Shown here one piece after another: positions 7,050-13,882 of a stretch of 15,773 nt of DNA. Made by a program: the position numbers and the translations under genes. The notes beneath the pieces are model-generated. The model was not told where the DNA came from. It did no database searches and saw nothing but the letters and a program-made list of their open reading frames with translations. The first letter of the stretch is position 1. The number at the start of each line of letters is the position of its first letter. Source of the stretch: JAIMBK01 sp040755215 (GTDB taxonomy: Bacteria > Bacillota > Desulfotomaculia > Desulfotomaculales > Nap2-2B). The stretch is taken from positions 1-15,773 of the forward strand of contig JBFMBG010000074.1 of NCBI GenBank assembly GCA_040755215.1, written 5' to 3'.

Positions 7050-8049
7050 ATTCAGCCTCCGAAAAATTTTTTTCGCAGACATTTTCATAGACGCGAACCA
7101 TCTTCCGGATCTCTTCCGCCACCTCCCGCCGCAGGTTTTCCGGGGCCAGCACTTCGGCATGGCTGCCGTAGCTCATCACCCAGCGCCTGACCTCCGCCAG
7201 GCCGCCGGTGTAAAAGTGCAAAATCAGTCCGCCGTCCGGCATGTCTTCGCTTTGCTGGGTCGGGTGCCAGCGCCGCTCCCGGATGTAGCGGGCCTGGTAG
7301 GCGTCGAACCGGATCACCACTTCCACGGGTTCGTCGCCCCGCTCCGCCTGAAACGCCTGGGCCAGCCATTTTTCCACCGAAAAATCCGGGTCCCGCCGGA
7401 AGCCGCGGGGCAACAGCGCCCACCGTTCGACGCGGCCGGCGTGAAAGGTGCGCATTTCCCCGCGCAGGTGGTCGAAGGCGATCAGGTACCAGTCGCCGCG
7501 CAGGTTGCACAGGTGATAGGGCTCCACCACCCGCGTCTGCCGGGCGTCCCGGCTGGCCGTGTAGTATTGGATTTCCACCTGGCGGCAATTCTGGATGGCC
7601 CGGTGCAGGTCCAGGAGCAATTCTTCCTTCACCGTGACCACCGGCGGGGCGGCCACCACGTAGCACGCGCGCAGTTCTTCCAGGTCCACCCGCACCTGTC
7701 CTTTTAAACCCGCCGTAATTTTCTCCACCGCCGAGCGCAGCGGCGCCTCGAAGGCGGTGCCCAGGTAGCGCCGGGCCACTTCCACGCTCAAGAAAAAGGC
7801 CAGCAGTTCCCCCTCCGTCACCAGCACCGACGGCAGGGCCCAGTTCGGGTCCGTGTAATACCATCCCCTGCGCCGGTGATCGTAGGCCAGCGGGGCCCGC
7901 AGCCGCTCCAGCAAAAACTGCCGGTCCTGGTAAATGGTGCGCTCGCTGACCTCCAGGGCGCGGGCCAGCCGGCCGGCGTTCGGATAGTTCCCGGCCCGGA
8001 TCTGCCGGTCGATTTCCAGGATTCTTTCCAGTTGCTGCCGGGCGGACAT
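7036..8049 (-). CDS. WYL-domain transcriptional regulator
   Basis: Predicted helix-turn-helix regulator of the WYL family, 337 residues. The N-terminus (5-55: LERILEIDRQIRAG, then LARALEVSERTIYQDRQFLLE) is a DeoR/HTH_11-type DNA-binding domain. Residues about 144-215 form the WYL ligand-sensing domain, with GDWYLIAFD at 185-193 containing the eponymous W-Y-L. The C-terminal part (about 240-325) fits the WCX extension. WYL proteins commonly regulate CRISPR-Cas and other defence loci, and several sense nucleotides or nucleic acids. ATG at 8049 is chosen because AAAGGAG precedes it by 8 nt and the HTH starts at once. An ATG at 8217 would add 56 residues of low-complexity character and would bury the palindrome at 8145-8161. 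It lies 70 nt upstream of the membrane gene and cas3, on the same strand. Confidence 0.93.
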   Translation of the reverse strand: MSARQQLERILEIDRQIRAGNYPNAGRLARALEVSERTIYQDRQFLLERLRAPLAYDHRRRGWYYTDPNWALPSVLVTEGELLAFFLSVEVARRYLGTAFEAPLRSAVEKITAGLKGQVRVDLEELRACYVVAAPPVVTVKEELLLDLHRAIQNCRQVEIQYYTASRDARQTRVVEPYHLCNLRGDWYLIAFDHLRGEMRTFHAGRVERWALLPRGFRRDPDFSVEKWLAQAFQAERGDEPVEVVIRFDAYQARYIRERRWHPTQQSEDMPDGGLILHFYTGGLAEVRRWVMSYGSHAEVLAPENLRREVAEEIRKMVRVYENVCEKNFSEAECTDR

Positions 8050-8436
8050 CGCCTCTCTCCTTTCCCCTCGTTCGCCCGTTTCCCGGAGCCGGAACTTCTT
8101 CCTTAAAATTACCGGAGATAACCGGCCTTTGCCGTCTAACCGACTTATCTTGCTAAGATAACCATCATCTTCATCAATTGCCGCATTTATCCTTCGATCA
8201 CCCGTATTCTTCGACATACGTTAATAAAGTTCCTTCCGGGAGGAGTGCCTTATCGGACAATTTTTCTAATTTCTTCAGGAAAAGAGTGGGCTTAACTGAA
8301 TTTTCTAACTAAATCCAGGAGGTCTTCAACCAAAAGAGGGGGTCGCCGACAAATAATCGGCCTTAACAAGACATGACTCAGGAAGGTTTCGAATAAAGAA
8401 GCTGCCACCAACCAAAAAGGGTTCCGGGTTCCTGGA
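8050..8436. other. Intergenic region upstream of the WYL regulator
   Basis: About 390 bp with no supported gene. It contains the palindrome at 8145-8161, a second copy of its half-site at 8116-8123, and a short hairpin GCCGA/TCGGC (8345-8361) downstream of the 94-residue gene that could be a weak terminator on the minus strand. An in-frame N-terminal extension of the WYL gene could reach 8217. I see no convincing consensus -35/-10 pair for the WYL gene. Confidence 0.5.
8145..8161. promoter_or_regulatory. Perfect 7-3-7 palindrome, candidate operator
   Basis: TTATCTT-GCT-AAGATAA is a perfect inverted repeat about 95-110 bp upstream of the preferred WYL start. The half-site AGATAACC (8156-8163) occurs again at 8116-8123, exactly 40 bp away, close to four helical turns. 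Such an arrangement suits a dimeric regulator binding cooperatively. The obvious candidate is the WYL protein itself controlling its own gene. Confidence 0.45.
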
Positions 8437-8721
8437 TTAAAAGAAGGCTACGGGGATGTCGAGGTTTTTCAGCAGCTCCGTCCGCACAAACCGGGCGACG
8501 ATTTCCTTTTCCTTCGCCGTCACCCGGTCGCGGCCGGGGATGACGTGCACAGTAACGTAGGCCAGGCAAAAGGGCTCGTCGCCCGCCGGCCGGTACTGGG
8601 CCAGCACCCGGTAGCGGGTGGGCTCCTTCTGGAAGTTATACGGCCGGCCGGGAAGAAAAAAGGACGAAACCACTTTTTCGTCCTGTATTTCGTAAACACC
8701 CCAGTCGAACGAATACCTCAT
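8437..8721 (-). CDS. Conserved-looking hypothetical protein, 94 aa
   Basis: I do not recognise this protein. It is 94 residues, soluble, with no membrane segment or cysteine cluster. The sequence reads like alternating strands (YSFDWGVYEIQDEKVVSSFF; YRVLAQYRPAGDEPFCLAYV) followed by a helix (KEKEIVARFVRTELLKN). ATG at 8721 has AAGGAG 10-11 nt upstream, and it lies 53 nt after the hisJ-like gene, so it is probably the last gene of that operon. Oddly, a terminator-like hairpin with a U-tract sits within codons 13-23, listed separately. Translation would be expected to prevent that hairpin from forming. Confidence 0.65.
   Translation of the reverse strand: MRYSFDWGVYEIQDEKVVSSFFLPGRPYNFQKEPTRYRVLAQYRPAGDEPFCLAYVTVHVIPGRDRVTAKEKEIVARFVRTELLKNLDIPVAFF
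8653..8684 (-). terminator. Intrinsic-terminator-like hairpin inside the 94-aa reading frame
   Basis: On the minus strand AGGACGAAA (8684-8676) pairs perfectly with TTTCGTCCT (8669-8661) across a 6-nt loop, and the stem is followed at once by TTTTTCTT. That is the form of an intrinsic terminator, yet it lies 37 nt inside the start of the 94-residue gene. It may end transcripts of the hisJ-like gene unless ribosomes are translating the small frame. Confidence 0.5.
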
Positions 8722-8774
8722 TACGATCTGGCTCCTTCGCTACGACTCATTTATCATTGCCCGCCAGTATAAAT

Positions 8775-9587
8775 TTAAAAATGCACCGGCCGGCGGCGGC
8801 GTTTTTCGAAAACGGCAGCTTCCCGGTAGCCGGCGGCTTGCAGCAATTCCAGCGCCCGCTCCCAGGCGTACCCCACCTGGGCGGGGGCGTGGGCGTCCGA
8901 ACCGGCGGTAGCCGGCACGTTGCGTTCCCGGCACGCCTTCAAAAAGTCCAGCGCCGGGTAGATTTCGCCGGCGGGCGCCCGCAGGCCCGCGGTGTTTACC
9001 TCCACGCAGACCCCGCACCCGGCAAAGACGGCCGCCGTCTCCTCGTACCAGGGGCGCAGGTCGCCCTCGGGCCGGTAGCCGAACTTTTTCACCAGGTCCG
9101 GGTGCGCCATAATATCGAATAACCCGGAGCGGGCCGCCTCCTGAAGAAGCCCAAAATAATCGTTGTAGATCTCGCGGATGTCCCGCATCCCGTAGCCGGC
9201 CAGTTTGGCCGGGTGGTCGAAACCCCAGCCGTCGATGTAATGTACGGAGCCAATTACGTAGTCAAAGGGGAATTGCGAAAGCACAGCCGCCAGCTTTTCC
9301 GTTTGCCCGGGGATGAAGTCGGCCTCGATGCCCAGGCGGATGGTCAGGTCGGGGTTTTCTTCCCGCAACCTGGTCACCTCCGCGACGTACCCCGCCAGCT
9401 CTTCCTCCCGCATGGCCAGGCCGGGATCGCGCTCCCCCTCCGGCAGCCAGTACATGGGGATGTGGTCTGCAAAACCGATTTCGCTTAACCCGGCGGCGCG
9501 GGCGGCTGCCACGTAGGCGTCCGGCGCCCCCGCCGCATGGCCGCAGCGCCGGGTGTGGATGTGGTAGTCGGGCAAGTTCAATTTCAA
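8775..9587 (-). CDS. Histidinol-phosphatase (HisJ-type, PHP domain)
   Basis: Predicted PHP-family phosphoesterase of the HisJ/HisK type (270 residues), which in histidine synthesis dephosphorylates L-histidinol phosphate. The metal-ligand motifs are complete: DYHIHT (H9, H11), CGHA (H17), FADHIP (D41, H42), GIEAD (E88), SVHYIDG (H116), AHPDL (H162) and GSDAHAP (D231, H233). The length is normal. No other histidine biosynthesis genes are nearby, so another small phosphorylated substrate is possible. The start is TTG at 9587 with AGGG about 6 nt before it; there is no ATG nearby. It lies 18 nt after the preceding UROD-like gene and is presumably co-transcribed with it. Confidence 0.9.
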   Translation of the reverse strand: MKLNLPDYHIHTRRCGHAAGAPDAYVAAARAAGLSEIGFADHIPMYWLPEGERDPGLAMREEELAGYVAEVTRLREENPDLTIRLGIEADFIPGQTEKLAAVLSQFPFDYVIGSVHYIDGWGFDHPAKLAGYGMRDIREIYNDYFGLLQEAARSGLFDIMAHPDLVKKFGYRPEGDLRPWYEETAAVFAGCGVCVEVNTAGLRAPAGEIYPALDFLKACRERNVPATAGSDAHAPAQVGYAWERALELLQAAGYREAAVFEKRRRRPVHF

Positions 9588-9605
9588 TTCTTTCCCTGCT
9601 TTCTA

Positions 9606-10703
9606 TTAAAGTAAGCAACCGGCGTTACCCGCCCGGACCATCCTAGACACCGCCCGGGTCAGCCGGTAAATGCGCCGGGCCAGCTCCGGAGCCAGCAGGC
9701 CGGCGCCGCAGGCGGGAGTAATCAGAGCCTGTCTGTGCAGAAGCTCCCGCGGCAAACCGCGCTTTTCCAGCTCCCCCCATAACCCGGCCAGCTTTCCGGC
9801 CAGGTTTTTTTCGTCTTCCTCCCCGGCCTTCTCCGAGGTAGGCACGATCCCCCAGGCAACCGCGCCCCCCCGCTCCAAAAAAGCCCCCGCTTCCCGGGCG
9901 TAAGGATAAAGAGACTCCCCGAAGTTGTAAGCGTCCAGGTTAACGATGTCCAGAGCCAGTTCATCGGCGAAGAGAATGGACCAGTCGATGGCGTCGCAGG
10001 AATGCACTCCCGCCAGGGCGCCGGCCCCGTGGACGGCCCGGACGATTTCCCCCAGGTCGGCGGCAATCATTTCCTTTGTTACCGTGATGAAGCTGAACTG
10101 GCCGTAAACGCTTACGCCGGGATCGTCGATGAAAATTATCGCCGGTCGCCCCAGTCCGGCCAGGGCCAGCGCCTGCCAGCGGGCGTGCAGGGCCAGCGCC
10201 TGCCTGATCAACTCGCGCAGTTGCTCGTTGTAATAGGCCGGGCGGCCCTGCTCGTCCTTGAGCGCAAAGCCGATGGTCAACGGGCCGGCCAGTTGCCCCT
10301 TAAAATAGAGGGCTTCCCGCGCCCCCCTCTCCTTTACCTGCTCCGCAAAGGCGTAAAATCCGGCGGCCGCTTCCCGGGGAAAGGCAAACTCCGCCAGGGC
10401 CTCCCGGTCGCCCTCCTGCGCCCGCAGATACAGGTCGTAAAACTGCGTCAGGCGCTCCGCCCAGGCGGGGGCGGCGGTGTTGAAAAAAGCCCGCCCGGCG
10501 CCGGCGTCCACCGTCAAAACGCCCGTCTTCACCAGCGGGGTCAGAAATTGGCAAACGAACCCCTCTTCCCTCCCCCGCTGCGGCAGTTGCGGCCAGTGCG
10601 GGATTTCGGGCAGATTTTCCCAAATCGGCTCCAGGGCCTCTTCCGGCTCCGTAAACGGCAGGCTGCCGATCCCCGTCGCCAGGCCGACGGGACGAAAAAT
10701 CAT
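9606..10703 (-). CDS. UROD/MetE-superfamily protein (methionine-synthase-like)
   Basis: Predicted member of the uroporphyrinogen decarboxylase/cobalamin-independent methionine synthase superfamily, 365 residues. The start (GLATGIGSLPFTEPEEAL, 7-24) matches the N-terminus of stand-alone MetE-like proteins. GVHSCDAIDW (H234, C236) and ITPACGAGLL (C332) supply a probable His-Cys-Cys zinc site as in thiol-activating methyltransferases. Such proteins transfer methyl groups from corrinoids or folates to thiols; the actual substrate here is unknown. ATG at 10703 is preferred, with GGAGG 9 nt upstream, over a TTG at 10712 that overlaps that site. A good promoter lies upstream at 10765-10794. It heads a run with the hisJ-like gene and the 94-residue gene. 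Confidence 0.83.
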   Translation of the reverse strand: MIFRPVGLATGIGSLPFTEPEEALEPIWENLPEIPHWPQLPQRGREEGFVCQFLTPLVKTGVLTVDAGAGRAFFNTAAPAWAERLTQFYDLYLRAQEGDREALAEFAFPREAAAGFYAFAEQVKERGAREALYFKGQLAGPLTIGFALKDEQGRPAYYNEQLRELIRQALALHARWQALALAGLGRPAIIFIDDPGVSVYGQFSFITVTKEMIAADLGEIVRAVHGAGALAGVHSCDAIDWSILFADELALDIVNLDAYNFGESLYPYAREAGAFLERGGAVAWGIVPTSEKAGEEDEKNLAGKLAGLWGELEKRGLPRELLHRQALITPACGAGLLAPELARRIYRLTRAVSRMVRAGNAGCLL

Positions 10704-10764
10704 GAAAACCAACCTCCGGCGAAAAAACTTTTTTTGAAAACTTGCTCCCGGAAAACTTGCTGCT

Positions 10765-10794
10765 ATTATACTCGATTTGCGTTTTTTGAGTAAA
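10765..10794 (-). promoter_or_regulatory. Sigma-A type promoter of the UROD/MetE-like gene
   Basis: On the minus strand TTTACT (10794-10789) and a perfect TATAAT (10770-10765) are separated by 18 nt. The predicted transcript would start near 10758, giving a leader of about 55 nt before the ATG at 10703. The leader holds a direct repeat of GAAAACTTGCT (10736-10746 and 10751-10761 on the plus strand). Confidence 0.65.
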
Positions 10795-10882
10795 GAGCAC
10801 GGAAAAAGTTTTGCGGAAAACGGTTTGCGGAGAAAGGAAGCTGACGGGTTTGCGAAGAAATGATCGGGTGGGGGTGTTTCAG

Positions 10883-11431
10883 TTGAAACTGGAGAGCCAA
10901 AAGCTGCTGGCTTCTTTGAGCAAGGAAGAGTTGATCGCCATGGTGCTGGATTTCGCCAAGCGCTGGCTGGCCCACGACGGGCTGTGGTTTCAGACGATCG
11001 AGGAAAAACACGGGCTGGACGAAGCAGTGGCCGTTGACGCCGCCGCCTGGGGAAAATTTGCGGCGGTGGAAGCCAGGCGGATCATGGACCTGCACGGAAT
11101 TTCCCCCAACGGAGGCCTGGCGGCTCTGAAAAAAGCCCTGCGGCTAAGGCAGTATTCTTTCCTGACCGAACAGGAAATTATCGACGAAGCGCCGGAACGG
11201 TTTATTTTCCGGATGAACACCTGCCGGGTACAAATCACCAGAAAAAGGAAGGGGCTGGCCGATTTCCCTTGCAAACCGGTCGGCATCGCCGAATTCACCA
11301 GCTTTGCGCAGGCCATCGATCCGCGCATCAACGTGCGCTGCCTGACCTGTCCGCCGGACGAGCACCCGGAAAACTACTTTTGCGTCTGGGAATTCCGGCT
11401 CCAGGAAGGAAGCACTTCAAAAACGGAATAG
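10883..11431 (+). CDS. DUF6125-like cytosolic protein
   Basis: The only plus-strand gene. It resembles an uncharacterised cytosolic family of anaerobic Firmicutes (I believe DUF6125) with LSKEELIAMVLDFAKRWLAH near the N-terminus, then DGLWFQTIE, and a conserved C-terminal cysteine region: RMNTCRVQ, DFPCKPVGIAEF, IDPRINVRCLTCPPDEHP and YFCVWEF. The cysteines look like a metal-binding or redox set, but function is not known. The start is uncertain. TTG at 10883 (182 residues) has GGTGGGGGTG just upstream, while in-frame TTG codons at 10811 and 10850 and GTG at 10868 could extend it. The gene is divergent from the UROD/MetE-like gene and converges on the patatin gene, whose stop is only 11 nt from its own. 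Confidence 0.8.
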   Translation: MKLESQKLLASLSKEELIAMVLDFAKRWLAHDGLWFQTIEEKHGLDEAVAVDAAAWGKFAAVEARRIMDLHGISPNGGLAALKKALRLRQYSFLTEQEIIDEAPERFIFRMNTCRVQITRKRKGLADFPCKPVGIAEFTSFAQAIDPRINVRCLTCPPDEHPENYFCVWEFRLQEGSTSKTE

Positions 11432-11442
11432 TGGAGGGTAAT

Positions 11443-12375
11443 TCAACTTCGTTGAACCGGTAGCTGGCGGCCGGCCCCCAATAGTTTTTTCAGGGCGGGC
11501 AGGGCCTGCCGCGCCGCTTCTTCGCCCTGCCTGATGCAATAGGGAATCCGGTCAAAGTCCCAGGGGGCAACGTCCTTTAAAACCGGCTGAATAACCAGGT
11601 GGGCAAACCGGGCAAGCTTATCCTGGATTGCTTCGGAACCGATGATATCCAGGGACTGGCTCAGCAGCTGCGCGACGTTCCGGATATCTTTGTATGGTTC
11701 GCCGTCGTAGCCCAGGTCCACCCCCACCACCACGTCCGCGCCCAGCAAAGAAAGGGTTTCGACAGGCACGTTTTCCTTTAAGCCGCCGTCGACCAGGAGG
11801 CGGATGCCGATCCTTTTCGGCTCGAAGACGCCGGGAACGGCGCAGCTGGCCACCACCGCCGGGGCCACCGGCACCCCCTGGATAAAAACAAGATCTTCCG
11901 GCAGTCCGGAAAAATATACGTCCTCGTCGGTAAACACAACCCGGGTACCCGTATTGAGATCCACTGCCGTAATCGCCAGCACGGTTTTCAAATCGCGAAA
12001 GGTTTTGCGCCGGAGGGTCTGCTCCAGCCAGCGCTGCAGCCTTCTGCCGGACACCAGCCCCAGGGGGGCCGGGAAAGAAAAGGGGAGGCGCAGAAAATCA
12101 AGCAGCGTCCTGGTGATCATGCCCGCCAGGTTGACCAGGGCCGAGCAGGGATCGTAAAAATACTCCGGCTTTAACCGGGAAGCCATTTCCGCCAGCTGCC
12201 GGGAGCGCCAGCCGGCGCAGTAAAGCGCGGCCACGATGCTGCCGGCGCTGGTTCCGGCCACCAGGTCCGGCCGCAGCCCCTCTTCTTCCAGCACCTTGAG
12301 CACGCCGATGTGCGCCGCCCCGCGCAGAAAACCCCCGCCCAGGGCCAGCCCCCACTTTTTTTCTTTCCCCGGCAC
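11443..12375 (-). CDS. Patatin-like phospholipase (RssA/YlbK type)
   Basis: Predicted patatin-family serine acyl hydrolase of about 310 residues, acting on phospholipids or other acyl esters. The oxyanion-hole motif GGGFLRGAAHIG (13-24), the nucleophile motif GTSAGS with Ser43 (41-46) and the dyad Asp in DGGLKENVP (Asp196) are all present, so it should be active. No signal peptide is seen and it is likely cytosolic. GTG at 12375 is preferred, with AGGTGG 7-8 nt upstream; a TTG at 12399 would add eight residues. The stop codon sits in a small hairpin (TTCAAC/GTTGAA, 11442-11456) shared with the end of the convergent gene. The surroundings give no clue to the substrate. Confidence 0.93.
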   Translation of the reverse strand: MPGKEKKWGLALGGGFLRGAAHIGVLKVLEEEGLRPDLVAGTSAGSIVAALYCAGWRSRQLAEMASRLKPEYFYDPCSALVNLAGMITRTLLDFLRLPFSFPAPLGLVSGRRLQRWLEQTLRRKTFRDLKTVLAITAVDLNTGTRVVFTDEDVYFSGLPEDLVFIQGVPVAPAVVASCAVPGVFEPKRIGIRLLVDGGLKENVPVETLSLLGADVVVGVDLGYDGEPYKDIRNVAQLLSQSLDIIGSEAIQDKLARFAHLVIQPVLKDVAPWDFDRIPYCIRQGEEAARQALPALKKLLGAGRQLPVQRS

Positions 12376-12563
12376 GAAAAAACCACCTGCCCTTCGCAAG
12401 GGTTCGCTTTTAATTTATGCCAACCGGACGGGAAGGTTTATTGACTTGAGCCAGGCTTTTTTGCACCGCGGCACCTATGCCCTATCGCCCCACGTAAAAA
12501 TGACGGTGGCTTTCCCTTAAGTCTTTAAAATTTTCCCGGTGGGTGTTTTCGGTAATTCCTAAC

Positions 12564-12606
12564 AAAACCCCCGTTGCCCGGAACGATTCCTCCCGGCGGG
12601 GGTTTT
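12564..12606 (-). terminator. Strong intrinsic terminator after the Fe-S protein gene
   Basis: AAAACCCCCG (12564-12573) and CGGGGGTTTT (12597-12606) form a perfect 10-bp stem with a further small GGAA/TTCC hairpin within. On the minus strand the stem ends in GGGGGTTTTG, about 15-20 nt after the Fe-S gene stop. Because the arms carry A- and T-runs on both sides it may work in both directions. Confidence 0.8.
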
Positions 12607-12620
12607 TGGCAATCTTTTTC

Positions 12621-13736
12621 TTAAACCCTTCCTTTTTCCCCGGCGATGGCCAAAAGCTGCTCTTTCTTATCTTTTGGCGGGGAGGGAAGCAAAACGGAGC
12701 GTCTGGACATTACCAGGGCTTCCGCCGGACACCCTGCCGCACAGACGCCGCAGCCGATACACAGTTCCTTATTCACCACGGGGACCTCGGCGCCATTTCC
12801 GCCGGATACCATCCGGATGGCGTGAATGTGGCAGCGCCCCGCGCAGGTTCCGCAGCCGCTGCAGGCGTCTTCATCCACTTCGGGAACGAAGTTGCTGGGA
12901 AGAACGGAGGCGACCCCGTTTTCGTTGATGGCCCGCAGCACCCCGCAGCAGCAGCCGCAGCAGTGGCAGATGAAAGTGGGGTTGCTGAGCACATTGTCCC
13001 CCAGGTGCACCAGCCCCAGCTTTTCGGTTTTCTCCAGCACACGGAGCATCTCGTCCACCGTAGCCTCCCTGGCAAAGCCCCGGGAAACCAGCCAGCGGGC
13101 GGCGTTCCCCAAAGAAGTGCAGACGTCTTCCAGCGGGGCGCCGCACGCCCTCCCCAGGTGGCTCGCCTTGTGCCGGCAGGCGCACAGGGAAAGGGCCCCG
13201 AACCCGGCCTCCCGGATGATCCCGGAAGCCCTCTCGTAGGTAAGCACCTCCGTTTCCACGGCGGCCGGAAGGAGGCTCTCGTAAACTAAAGACCTGAACA
13301 TTTTGGTGGACGAGCCAAAAATCTCTTCCGCAACCCCTTGCGAGTGAAAATATTTTTCAAAGAGTTCGGCCAGTTCCTTCATGTCCAGGTCCTGCCTCGT
13401 CCGCATGAAAGTGTACTCAAAAAAGCCCACCACCATGGGCGCCAGCATGTAGTAGGTCCCGTCCCGGCGGGGGAGGTCCATCACCAGCCCTTTATCCGCC
13501 ATTCTGTTAAGAATCTTCTCCAGCTCTTCTGCCCCCATCCCCGTGATTCCGGCAATTTTATCGAGGGGCATCGGCAAAAGCGGAAACTTGCTCCCCAGCT
13601 CGGCTTCGCTTTCGGTGTAGAGGCGGTGGAGGATCACCATCAGGAACTCGTTTACGGGCGCGCCGACGGGGTTTTTGTTCAGGCGTTCGGCCAGGGCGCG
13701 GTATACTTCTTCCTTGTGACCGGTTAAATGGCCCAA
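12621..13736 (-). CDS. Multi-cluster 4Fe-4S protein with winged-helix-like N-terminus
   Basis: Predicted iron-sulfur protein of 371 residues. The C-terminal part has a two-cluster ferredoxin domain: CSGCGTCAGRC (C292, C295, C298, C302) and CIGCGVCAAGCP (C326, C329, C332, C336). Upstream lie two more cysteine sets, CACRHK with C198 and C206 (C185-C206), and FICHCCGCCCGVLRA (C257-C264), which contains six cysteines in eight residues. The N-terminal third (about 55-95, LDKIAGITGMGAEELEKILN then ADKGLVMDL) resembles a winged helix. Such proteins are common in anaerobes but I know of no defined reaction. In the first ferredoxin motif the usual Cys-Pro is Cys-His. The start is TTG at 13736 with GGGAGGG about 6 nt upstream. 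It is followed by a strong terminator, and the acyl-CoA ligase gene precedes it on the same strand by about 146 nt. Confidence 0.88.
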   Translation of the reverse strand: MGHLTGHKEEVYRALAERLNKNPVGAPVNEFLMVILHRLYTESEAELGSKFPLLPMPLDKIAGITGMGAEELEKILNRMADKGLVMDLPRRDGTYYMLAPMVVGFFEYTFMRTRQDLDMKELAELFEKYFHSQGVAEEIFGSSTKMFRSLVYESLLPAAVETEVLTYERASGIIREAGFGALSLCACRHKASHLGRACGAPLEDVCTSLGNAARWLVSRGFAREATVDEMLRVLEKTEKLGLVHLGDNVLSNPTFICHCCGCCCGVLRAINENGVASVLPSNFVPEVDEDACSGCGTCAGRCHIHAIRMVSGGNGAEVPVVNKELCIGCGVCAAGCPAEALVMSRRSVLLPSPPKDKKEQLLAIAGEKGRV

Positions 13737-13882
13737 TTCAAGCCCTCCCTCTCAAAATTTGACGATTACCCGTGTCTAACATCTGTCCGGATTCCGCCTT
13801 ACAGATCAACTTTACCTTTTCCGGCTATGCTCCCAGCTTCCTCTTAATGTCCTCCCGCAGCTCTTTCTTTAAAGTCACTTAG

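Noticed and set aside
7085..7864. Minus-strand 259-codon frame overlapping the WYL gene in another frame
   Set aside because: It is a low-complexity Gly/Pro/Arg-rich translation typical of a shifted GC-rich gene; the WYL frame has clear HTH and WYL motifs.
8050..8217. N-terminal 56-residue extension of the WYL regulator from ATG 8217
   Set aside because: The extension lacks domain character, while the ATG at 8049 has a good ribosome binding site directly before the HTH. It is kept only as an alternative.
8409..8436. Hairpin terminator in the GGGTTCCGGGTTCC stretch after the 94-residue gene
   Set aside because: The two GGGTTCC copies are direct repeats, not inverted, so no stable stem forms.
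10002..10793. Plus-strand open frame of 263 codons opposite the UROD/MetE-like gene
   Set aside because: It is antisense to a gene with clear family motifs, and its translation has no recognisable domain; GC-rich codon bias leaves such frames open.
12543..13289. Plus-strand open frame of 248 codons opposite the Fe-S protein gene
   Set aside because: It overlaps the terminator and is the mirror of the cysteine-rich coding sequence; it has no domain and no ribosome binding site of note.
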